In this document: piece after piece, positions 8,002 through 13,533 of the stretch | Numbering within the stretch: the stretch's first letter is position 1 | How the letters are laid out: each line of letters starts with the position of its first letter | Source of the DNA: Bifidobacteriaceae bacterium | Lineage (GTDB): Bacteria; Actinomycetota; Actinomycetes; Actinomycetales; WQXJ01 | NCBI GenBank assembly: GCA_031266115.1 | Contig: JAISBQ010000131.1 | Coordinates: 1-13,625, forward strand | Direction of reading: 5' to 3' | Length of the DNA: 13,625 nucleotides | Notes under the pieces: generated by a model | Databases searched by the model: none | What the model saw: only the letters and a program-made list of their open reading frames with translations | What the model was told of the DNA's origin: nothing | Made by a program: the position numbers and the translations under genes

Positions 8002-9309
8002 CTATCCTTCCTTCCACGCCGCATCCAGCGCCTGGTCGATGTCCCACAGAATGTCCGGCGGATCCTCCAGACCCACCGAGATGCGTACCAAGTCCTCCGG
8101 CGCCCCGGCGGCGGCCAGCTGCTCGGCGCTGAGCTGACGATGGGTGGTCGACGCCGGATGGATCACCAGCGTCTTCGCGTCGCCGACATTCGCCAGGTGA
8201 CTGGCCAACGTCAGGTTCTCGATGAACGCCCGTCCCACGTCCCGCGGCGCGCGGCCTCCCGCAGACCGCAGACCGAACGCGAACACTGCCCCTGGCCCGG
8301 CTGGAAGGTATTTCGCCGCCCGCGCGTGATGCGGATGGCTCGGCAAACCCGCCCAATTGACGTAGGCAACTCGCGGATCGGCCTCCAGGAACTCGGCCAC
8401 CTGCCGCGCCCCCGAGAGGTGGGCATCCATCCGTTGTGGCAGGGTTTCCACGCCCTGGAGCAGTGCAAATGCGGCCGTCGGGGAGAGTGCGGGACCGATG
8501 TCGCGCAGCTGTTCGGCTCGCAGTCTGGTCAAGAAGCCATACGCGCCAAAGTTCTCCCACCATCGCAGGTCGCCATAGGCCGGCACCGGTTCGGTGAGCA
8601 ATGGGAACTTCCCGTTGCCCCAATCGAACCGCCCGGATTCGACAATGACTCCCCCTAGCGTGGTTCCGTGTCCACCCAAGAACTTGGTCGCCGAGTGGAT
8701 GACAATGTCCGCGCCATGCTCGATGGGCCGCAGCAGGTACGGCGTCGCCAACGTGGCGTCCACGATCAGTGGCACGCCGGCATCGTGCGCGATCTGGGCC
8801 AACGATTCGATGTCCGCGATCTCGCCGGACGGGTTGGCTATCGCCTCAACGTAGACGGCCTTTGTCGCGGGTCCGATGGCGGCCGCATAGTCCCCAGGTT
8901 GGCTTCCACTCACGAAGGTGGTGTCCACACCGAAGCGCCGCAACGTGACATCCAATTGGGTGAGGGTCCCGCCGTACAGCTGAGCCCCGGCGACCAGGTG
9001 GTCCCCCGCCCCGGCCACCGCCGCGAAGGTCAAGAACTCAGCCGCCAGTCCCGACGCCGTGGCCACCGCTCCAATACCCCCCTCCAGCGAGGCGATGCGC
9101 TCCTCCAGCGCCGCGACGGTCGGATTGCCTAACCGCGAATAGACGTTCCCGTATTTCTGCAAGGCAAACAGGGCGGCGGCATCCTCGGTGCCGTCGAACA
9201 CGAACGATGTCGTCTGGTAGATCGGCACGGCCCGTGCCCCAGTGGCTGGGTCGGGTGCCCCGCCGGCGTGCAGAGCACGTGTGCGGAATCCCCACGCGCG
9301 GTCAGTCAT
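8002..9309 (-). CDS. metY: O-acetylhomoserine sulfhydrylase (PLP-dependent)
   Basis: PLP enzyme of the Cys/Met metabolism family. It condenses O-acetylhomoserine with sulfide to give homocysteine and acetate in direct-sulfhydrylation methionine synthesis. The 435-aa protein starts WGFRTRALHAGG, then PIYQTTSFVFDGTEDAAALF (29-48) and YSRLGNPTVAALEERIASLEGG. The Schiff-base lysine is K209 in HSATKFLGGHGT, and D184 (VDATLATP) should contact the pyridine nitrogen. The long insert ending YGFLTRLRAEQLRDIGPALSP is typical of MetY rather than MetB or MetZ. Oddity: family members usually read VDNTFATP, and here the Asn-Thr-Phe is Ala-Thr-Leu. The start has AGGAGG upstream and overlaps the acs stop as ATGA. 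An O-acetylserine side activity is possible. Confidence 0.93.
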   Translation of the reverse strand: MTDRAWGFRTRALHAGGAPDPATGARAVPIYQTTSFVFDGTEDAAALFALQKYGNVYSRLGNPTVAALEERIASLEGGIGAVATASGLAAEFLTFAAVAGAGDHLVAGAQLYGGTLTQLDVTLRRFGVDTTFVSGSQPGDYAAAIGPATKAVYVEAIANPSGEIADIESLAQIAHDAGVPLIVDATLATPYLLRPIEHGADIVIHSATKFLGGHGTTLGGVIVESGRFDWGNGKFPLLTEPVPAYGDLRWWENFGAYGFLTRLRAEQLRDIGPALSPTAAFALLQGVETLPQRMDAHLSGARQVAEFLEADPRVAYVNWAGLPSHPHHARAAKYLPAGPGAVFAFGLRSAGGRAPRDVGRAFIENLTLASHLANVGDAKTLVIHPASTTHRQLSAEQLAAAGAPEDLVRISVGLEDPPDILWDIDQALDAAWKEG

Positions 9310-11375
9310 GATGTCGCCTCCTGGTGTGTGGTGTGGCGAAACGCCAACAAGTCGCCGATGGCGGTCAAAGCCTCGGCGTTTTGCAGCGATGTCGTGTCGC
9401 CTAGCGGTGTGGAATCGTACAGTTCGGCCAGTAGCCGGCGCATGATCTTGCCCGAGCGAGTGCGCGGCAGATCCGGCACGAGGATCACGTCGGCCGGTTG
9501 AGCGACGGGTCCGATCGCGTCCCGCACATGCCGACGGAGACTAGCCGTGGCCACACGGCTGGCCTCATGCCACGCGTCCAGGTCGGTGACGGGGCCGGGT
9601 GGCACGGTCGGAATAACGAATGCGGCCACGACCTGGCCTCTTATCTCATCGGCCACCCCGGCGACACCGGCCTCCCTCACAGACGAATGGGTGACCAGCG
9701 CCGATTCGATCTCGATCGTCGATAGGCGATGGCCTGCCACGTTGATCACCTCATCCGATCGCCCGAGTATCCACAGGTCGCCGTCCGCGTCGAAAGCCGC
9801 ACCGTCGCCCGCAAGGAAATAGCCTTGACCATCGTCGCCGCACCCAGCGAATTTGCGCCAGTATGAGTCGAGATATCGCTGAGGATCTCCCCACACCGTG
9901 CGAGCCATCGCCGGCCACGGGTGGGTGACCACAAGATGGCCGCCGCGTTCTGGGCCGACTGAATGGCCGTCATCGTCCACGACATCCACCGCCAAGCCCG
10001 GCAGAGCGCGCGTGGCCGAGCCCGGCTTGAGTTGGTTCACTCCGGGGAGGGGGGACACGATGGTGGCGCCCGTCTCCGACTGCCACCACGTGTCCACGAT
10101 CGGTGCGCGTCCGCGTCCGATCTTCTCGTGGAAATAGACCCAGGCTTCGGGGTTGATCGATTCGCCGACGGTGCCGAGCAGACGCAAGGAATCCAGGGTG
10201 TAGCGGGCGGGCGGGCCGTCGGGGAACCGGCTGGCAAGTGTGCGGATCAGCGTGGGCGCGGTGTAGTAGGTGGTGACGCCGTAGCGTTCGATGATCTCGA
10301 AGTGGCGAGCGGGATGGGGCGTATCGGGAGTCCCCTCGTAGATCACCTGGGTCAAACCGTTCGCGAGCGGCCCATAGATCTCGTACGAATGGGCCGTCAC
10401 CCACGCGAGGTCAGCCGTGCACCAATGGACATCGTCGGGCTTGGCGTCGAAGTGGGCCCAATGCGTCCAGGCGGTTTGGACCAGATATCCGCCCGCGGTG
10501 TGGACCAGTCCCTTCGGTTGGCCGGTGGTACCCGAGGTGTAGATGATGAACAGGGGGGTCTCCGCGTCGAACGCCTCGGGATGATGGTCTGGGCTGGCGC
10601 CGGCGATCACCTCATGCCACCACAGGTCGCGCCTGGCGGTCCACGGCACGGCTTGGCCGGTGCGGCGCACCACCAGCACGTGGGTGAGGTGGTCGAGGTC
10701 TGCCGCGGCGGCATCGGCCGCGGACTTGACCTCGGTGGCCACCCCACGGCGGAATTGGCCGTCGCTGGTGACCAGTAGTGTGGCGCGGGTGTCGCGCAGA
10801 CGGAACCGGACGGCATCGGCGGAGAATCCACCGAATACGAGGGAATGGATGGCACCGATCCTGGCTATCGCCAAGGTGATGATGATGGTCTCGGGAATCA
10901 CCGGCAGGTAAACCACGACACGGTCGCCCTTGCCGACGCCCATCGCCGCCAGCGCGTTGGCGGCCCGGCACACCTCGTCCAACAGGTGGGCGTAGGTGAT
11001 GACACGGTGGTCGCCCCCTTCGCCCTCGAAGTAGAGAGCCACCTTGTCCCCCAGGCCGGCGGCGACGTGCCGGTCGAGACAGTTGACCGCGACGTTGAGG
11101 CGTCCACCGATGAACCACCGGCCCTCGGGGACGCTCAGCTCGCCCGGCGGGCCGCCCGGCAATGGGCGCGCCGGAGACCAGGTGTGGGCCGATGTCCAGG
11201 GAACATCCCAGGTCAGAAGGCCGGCCGCGCGTTCCCAGAAGCCGACCGGGTCGGCGACGCCTTCGGCCAGGAGCCGGGCGTAATCGGCGGGCCCAATATT
11301 GGCCTGGGCCGCGAACTCAGGAGGGACTTGGAACAGGCGCCTCTCGCCAAGCGAGGCGTTGATGGTGGGGCTCAT
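9306..11375 (-). CDS. acsA: Acetyl-CoA synthetase (AMP-forming)
   Basis: Activates acetate with ATP and CoA to acetyl-CoA through acetyl-AMP. The 689-aa protein has NVAVNCLDRHV (94-104), the AMP-binding motif IIYTSGTTGQPKGLV (277-291), WVTAHSYEIYGPL (325-337) and VGESINPEAW (403-412). WWQSETG lies at 430-436; its second Trp (W431) is in the place of the Trp that limits the pocket to acetate in Acs. FLAGDGA, GRSDEVINVAGHRLSTIEIES and the C-terminal RSGKIMRRLL follow, with the catalytic and acetylation-target lysine at K643. It is about 40 residues longer than typical Acs, mostly at the ends. Propionyl-CoA synthetase is a less likely reading. It is the first gene of an operon with metY, after a long leader. 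Confidence 0.92.
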   Translation of the reverse strand: MSPTINASLGERRLFQVPPEFAAQANIGPADYARLLAEGVADPVGFWERAAGLLTWDVPWTSAHTWSPARPLPGGPPGELSVPEGRWFIGGRLNVAVNCLDRHVAAGLGDKVALYFEGEGGDHRVITYAHLLDEVCRAANALAAMGVGKGDRVVVYLPVIPETIIITLAIARIGAIHSLVFGGFSADAVRFRLRDTRATLLVTSDGQFRRGVATEVKSAADAAAADLDHLTHVLVVRRTGQAVPWTARRDLWWHEVIAGASPDHHPEAFDAETPLFIIYTSGTTGQPKGLVHTAGGYLVQTAWTHWAHFDAKPDDVHWCTADLAWVTAHSYEIYGPLANGLTQVIYEGTPDTPHPARHFEIIERYGVTTYYTAPTLIRTLASRFPDGPPARYTLDSLRLLGTVGESINPEAWVYFHEKIGRGRAPIVDTWWQSETGATIVSPLPGVNQLKPGSATRALPGLAVDVVDDDGHSVGPERGGHLVVTHPWPAMARTVWGDPQRYLDSYWRKFAGCGDDGQGYFLAGDGAAFDADGDLWILGRSDEVINVAGHRLSTIEIESALVTHSSVREAGVAGVADEIRGQVVAAFVIPTVPPGPVTDLDAWHEASRVATASLRRHVRDAIGPVAQPADVILVPDLPRTRSGKIMRRLLAELYDSTPLGDTTSLQNAEALTAIGDLLAFRHTTHQEATS

Positions 11376-11435
11376 GACCGGCTTCTTCGGTGGCGGGGCG
11401 GACCGCAGCCGAATCGGACGATCGGGGCTGGGGGC

Positions 11436-11510
11436 TCACCCCTGGGCGAACAGGGTTGGCGGCGTGTGGCGACAACACATTCGCCAGACCGTGCCCAACC
11501 TCGGTGCCAC
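11436..11510 (-). CDS. Candidate upstream leader peptide with tandem cysteines (acs-metY leader)
   Basis: A 24-codon ORF from GTG 11510 to TGA 11436, ending 60 bases before the acs ATG. It reads MAPRLGTVWR then MCCRHTPPTLFAQG, with TGT TGT at codons 12-13. GGGAGG lies 5 bases before the GTG, a better ribosome site than the one before acs itself. The stop codon lies inside a GGGG-TGAG-CCCC hairpin. Cys-rich upstream ORFs control sulfur-assimilation genes in mycobacteria by ribosome stalling, and metY in this operon consumes sulfide, so attenuation by cysteine supply is a reasonable hypothesis. Two Cys codons alone are weak evidence and chance is possible. TTG 11525 is an alternative in-frame start, after AGGAG. 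Confidence 0.35.
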   Translation of the reverse strand: MAPRLGTVWRMCCRHTPPTLFAQG

Positions 11511-11558
11511 CAAAGCCTCCCTAGACAATGCCGATCGCTCCTGCCCCCGATGGGATCT

Positions 11559-11607
11559 CCTCAGGTGAGGACGCCCGAGACCTCGGGTGCGCCCGACGGC
11601 GCGACCA
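11559..11607 (-). ncRNA. Structured 5' leader of acs-metY, homologous to the rpsD leader
   Basis: On the RNA strand: P1 (GGT, bulged C, GCGCC, loop GTCG, GGCGC, ACC; 11606-11586), then CCCGAG-GT-CTCGGG (11587-11574), then CCTC-ACCT-GAGG (11570-11559). P1 and the second stem overlap by two bases, so the full stems cannot form together. From the -10 box to the third hairpin about 45 of 57 positions match the rpsD leader with no gap (hand alignment). The mRNA leader is about 230 bases long and includes the candidate leader peptide. I recognise no named riboswitch here. A trans-acting factor or growth-linked control shared by ribosome synthesis and central metabolism would fit, but that is speculation. 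Confidence 0.5.
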
Positions 11608-11614
11608 ACCGGAC

Positions 11615-11620
11615 ACTTTA
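11615..11620 (-). promoter_or_regulatory. -10 element of the acs-metY promoter
   Basis: TAAAGT on the minus strand (TANNNT type) sits 7 bases before the shared leader hairpin, the same spacing as at rpsD. Its first three bases are the TAA stop codon of the upstream vapC gene. No convincing -35 hexamer is visible; any -35 would lie inside vapC. Confidence 0.5.
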
Positions 11621-12079
11621 CCCCAGCCCCGCCCTGCGGGAGGGTGCCCTGATGACCACCAGGTTCTCGGGCGTCGCGCCAACGGCTGCTTTCGGGGTGA
11701 TCCGCTGGTCGAACGTCGCGAGGAATCCCCCGTGGGCGGTCGCGAGCGCAAGGAGGTACACGTCAGTCACCTGCCCCGGGCCAAGCAGGTAGTCCGGTCG
11801 GATCCGCCGTGGATCGCACACCTCGATGTCACAGGGCCAGAAGTGATGATTCGCGTCAGCTATAGCCGACCGCAGGATGGCAGTGGCGTGCTGAGTTGGC
11901 ACGGCGTTCGGGTACGCGGGCTGCGATACGACGCGGACGAAGCCATTCTGGGTGATGGCGCACGTACTCCAGCCAGCGCGGATGGTGCCGCTGAGCCAGT
12001 TCACGGCAATCTCATGGAGGGCATGGCACGGGTCAAGGAGGGCCACGAGCACATTGACGTCGAGCAGCGCGGGCTTCAT
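11618..12079 (-). CDS. VapC-type PIN-domain toxin (module 1)
   Basis: Probable RNA-cleaving toxin of a type II toxin-antitoxin pair. The 153-aa protein has the PIN start LLDVNVLVALLDP (acidic D7), ITQNGFVRVVSQPAYP (41-56), DYLLGPGQVTDVYLLALA (D105) and GGFLATFDQRI (D123). The Asp residues match the Mg-binding cluster. The usual glutamate of the second motif is replaced by the TQNGF sequence found in a known actinobacterial VapC subgroup, so this is probably not a dead copy. The ATG overlaps the antitoxin stop as ATGA and has no strong ribosome site of its own, so expression should depend on translating the antitoxin first. Its TAA stop is embedded in the acs promoter. Confidence 0.88.
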   Translation of the reverse strand: MKPALLDVNVLVALLDPCHALHEIAVNWLSGTIRAGWSTCAITQNGFVRVVSQPAYPNAVPTQHATAILRSAIADANHHFWPCDIEVCDPRRIRPDYLLGPGQVTDVYLLALATAHGGFLATFDQRITPKAAVGATPENLVVIRAPSRRAGLG

Positions 12080-12345
12080 ATGCCCAGTTCGTCCCGCAAT
12101 GCCTGCACCTGATGGTCGGTCACCAGCGCTCGGCCGTGCGGCAAGGTGGCGATCCCGCGCTCACTCAGCCATCGGTCCACGTCGGTCGGCGCCGGATCAG
12201 CGCGCGACTCATCGCGCATGTCGCCTGCCGCAAATCCGCGCCGCGCCATGTCCGAGATGACTCCACCGATGGTGCGCCGCTCCGAACGGGCGAGGTCCCG
12301 AGCCGCCCCAAGGACGTCGATGTCGATATCCAGGGTAGTCCGCAC
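12076..12345 (-). CDS. VapB-type antitoxin (module 1)
   Basis: 89-aa partner of the downstream toxin. The N-terminus MRTTLDIDIDVLGAARDLAR has the ribbon-helix-helix layout: a beta strand that enters the DNA major groove, then two helices (DVLGAARDLARSERRTIGGVISDMARRGF). The acidic C-terminal part (DVDRWLSERGIATLPHGRALVT) probably wraps the toxin. The GTG start at 12345 is forced: the preceding in-frame codons are TGA TGC. There is no Shine-Dalgarno upstream, and a TAGCAT -10 box ends 7 bases before the GTG, so the mRNA is probably leaderless. The near-perfect palindrome touching the start codon suggests autorepression. Confidence 0.85.
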   Translation of the reverse strand: MRTTLDIDIDVLGAARDLARSERRTIGGVISDMARRGFAAGDMRDESRADPAPTDVDRWLSERGIATLPHGRALVTDHQVQALRDELGI

Positions 12346-12369
12346 GCATCAGATGCTAGCACCTGATGC
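12346..12369 (-). promoter_or_regulatory. Palindromic operator over the leaderless promoter of module 1
   Basis: A 24-bp sequence in which 11 of 12 base pairs are symmetric: outer arms GCATCAG and CTGATGC, centre TGCTAGCA. It ends one base before the antitoxin GTG. On the minus strand TAGCAT (12358-12353) is a -10 box inside it, 7 bases before the start codon. A ribbon-helix-helix dimer bound here would block RNA polymerase, the standard autoregulation of such pairs. Confidence 0.65.
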
Positions 12370-12449
12370 TTCGTATCGACTCGGTGACACCACCTCAAGC
12401 GCCACCCGGCACGCGACGGTCGAGATCACGCGAGCACCGCAGACCCACA

Positions 12450-12626
12450 ATGAAAGCCAGCCAATCCGGGCCGGACTACTGGGCCACCGCCCTCCCGGAC
12501 ACAGGCGCCGCGGACTCCATCGTCAACCGGCTCGCCAGCCACGGCCGCTGGATCGACCTCGGAGACATCGACATGCGCCGCATCCACGCCACCGAAGCCC
12601 GATCCCACGCCGACTACTGGGAATAG
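12450..12626 (+). pseudogene. Short ORF, possible 3' remnant of an IstB-like ATPase gene
   Basis: 58 codons from ATG 12450, ending SHADYWE then TAG. The reading frame is open upstream to at least 12366, but no ribosome site precedes either start. The sequence PDTGAADSIVNRLASHGRWI followed by DLGDIDMRRIHATEARSHAD resembles, to my memory, the C-terminal end of IstB-like ATP-binding proteins of insertion sequences. No Walker motifs are present, so if this is right only the 3' end of the gene remains. I cannot confirm the family without a search; it could equally be an uncharacterised small protein. It lies between two toxin-antitoxin modules, where mobile-element debris is common. Confidence 0.35.
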
Positions 12627-12812
12627 GTCAACACGGGCCGAAGCCGGCCAACACTCCGCATCGGCGGCTGCCGCTACCAGCAGCCCGCAACCCCGCTACC
12701 ACCAAGAGTCAGACGCCAGCAGGCGAGAGTCAGATCGCACATAGCGCGGAGCACGAAGCTCCGATCCCCTCTGGTGGGACGCTCATGCTTCGGTGCGCAA
12801 TCATCGGCATGG
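12627..12812 (+). other. Intergenic stretch without a recognisable gene
   Basis: Between the remnant ORF and the second toxin-antitoxin module I see no supported gene. It holds a GGCCG-AAGC-CGGCC hairpin near 12638-12651, and the octamer GAGTCAGA repeated with a small CGCC-AGCA-GGCG inverted repeat between the copies (near 12705-12735). This fits decayed mobile DNA but proves nothing. Confidence 0.3.
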
Positions 12813-12838
12813 GATATCATGGGCTAGCCGGAGATATC
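12813..12838 (+). promoter_or_regulatory. Paired GATATC sites and -10 box upstream of module 2
   Basis: GATATC at 12813-12818 and again at 12833-12838, the second within the perfect palindrome AGATATCT. The centres are 20 bp apart, two helical turns, so two bound dimers would sit on the same DNA face. TATCAT at 12815-12820 could be the -10 box, giving a start near 12827. This is a plausible ribbon-helix-helix operator for the antitoxin encoded 26 bases later. Confidence 0.45.
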
Positions 12839-12863
12839 TATGCCAGACAGGAGTACTACGACT

Positions 12864-13085
12864 ATGACAGACGTGCTGGTCAGGAACGTGTCCAAGGACG
12901 ATCTCGCGCGACTAGACCGCGTCGCCGAGCGAGTTGGGCTCAGCCGCGCCGAATACCTCCGACGCTTGATCGCCGAACAGGTCGAGGCGCCCGCCAAGGA
13001 CCTCACCGTTGGCGACCTGCACCAGTTCACGCAGGCCACCATCGACCTGGACAACCCCGATGTCATGCGGGGGGCCTGGCGTTGA
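12864..13085 (+). CDS. Ribbon-helix-helix antitoxin, VapB-like (module 2)
   Basis: 73-aa antitoxin starting MTDVLVRNVSKDDLARLDRV. The strand DVLVRNV and the two helices (SKDDLARLDRVAERVG and SRAEYLRRLIAEQV) form a classic RHH/CopG-type DNA-binding domain at residues 1-45. The C-terminal segment KDLTVGDLHQFTQATIDLDN ending VMRGAWR matches the toxin-neutralising tail of actinobacterial VapB proteins, which commonly end in Trp-Arg. ATG 12864 is chosen over the in-frame ATG 12840 because GGAG lies 10 bases upstream and the RHH strand normally begins right after the Met. The stop overlaps the toxin start (TTGA), indicating coupled translation. It is unrelated in sequence to the antitoxin of module 1. 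Confidence 0.87.
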   Translation: MTDVLVRNVSKDDLARLDRVAERVGLSRAEYLRRLIAEQVEAPAKDLTVGDLHQFTQATIDLDNPDVMRGAWR

Positions 13086-13498
13086 CCCAGAGTCGCGGTT
13101 GGTTGATCGACAAGTCGGCGGCCGTACGGATCGAGGGCTCGCCGGATCGCAACCTGTGGCTCCAGCGGATCCAACGCGGCCTGATATGTGTCTCCACTCC
13201 CACCTTGCTCGAATTGGGCTACTCCGCGCGAACAGCTGCGGACTGGGCAGTGAACACGCGGGGCGCGCTGGTCTCCCTCATGCCGCTCGTCTACGCGACG
13301 CCCGGCTCGGAGCGCCGCGCCGTGGAACTCCAAGGGTTGGCGGCTCTCCACGGACAGCACCGGGCACCCTCAATCCCGGACCTCCTGATCGCCGCCCTCG
13401 CCGAAGAGCGAGGTCTCACCGTGCTCCACCTCGACCACGACTTCGAACTCATCGCACACTTCACGGGCCAACCCACACAACGCATCCGCGTCGCGTGA
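13082..13498 (+). CDS. VapC-type PIN-domain toxin (module 2)
   Basis: 138-aa PIN-domain ribonuclease, likely the toxin partner of the preceding gene. Acidic active-site residues are D10 (WLIDKSA), E44 (TPTLLELGYSAR), D100 (IPDLLIAALAEERG) and D118 (LHLDHDFELIA), a complete set. The length is normal for the family. It starts with TTG at 13082, overlapping the antitoxin stop as TTGA. Another in-frame TTG a few codons later would give MIDKSA. A weak start codon and the overlap would keep toxin below antitoxin levels. It ends 8 bases before the terminal repeat of an insertion sequence, and the reading frame looks intact, so the IS landed just downstream rather than inside the gene. Confidence 0.88.
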   Translation: MTQSRGWLIDKSAAVRIEGSPDRNLWLQRIQRGLICVSTPTLLELGYSARTAADWAVNTRGALVSLMPLVYATPGSERRAVELQGLAALHGQHRAPSIPDLLIAALAEERGLTVLHLDHDFELIAHFTGQPTQRIRVA

Positions 13499-13506
13499 CC
13501 CATAGC

Positions 13507-13529
13507 GGCTCTTCGGATTTGAGGGTGTA
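13507..13529 (+). repeat. Terminal inverted repeat of an ISL3-like element
   Basis: The sequence beginning GGCTCTTCGGATTTGAGGGT has the GGCTCTT opening typical of ISL3-family ends. It lies a few bases from the stop of a transposase-like frame that points toward it, as expected for the transposase 3' end. ISL3 elements make 8-bp target duplications, so CCCATAGC at 13499-13506 is the predicted flanking copy. Confidence 0.55.
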
Positions 13530-13533
13530 GTGG

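Noticed and set aside
8000..8623. Upstream extension of the CoA-binding protein into metY
   Set aside because: The extra residues are an antisense-like Gly/Arg-rich product of overlapping metY in another frame. GTG 7999 with GGAAGG and a 2-base gap from metY gives a normal-length protein.
11497..11513. T-box-like core GGTGGCACCGAG in the acs leader (minus strand)
   Set aside because: It matches 10 of 13 fixed positions of the T-box antiterminator consensus, but such matches are expected by chance in GC-rich DNA. There is no recognisable stem I or specifier loop, and acs is not a typical T-box target. The bases are also explained by the GTG start of the upstream ORF.
11372..11563. Open frame upstream of acs that ends in TCATGA, overlapping the acs start
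   Set aside because: It follows GAGGAG and would be coupled to acs, but it contains no ATG, GTG or TTG start between its two stops; only an ATC would be available.
12146..13498. Plus-strand frame of 450 codons running through the second toxin
   Set aside because: Only its last 139 codons are the PIN toxin. The upstream part is antisense to the module 1 antitoxin and crosses intergenic DNA with low-complexity Arg/Pro/His translation.
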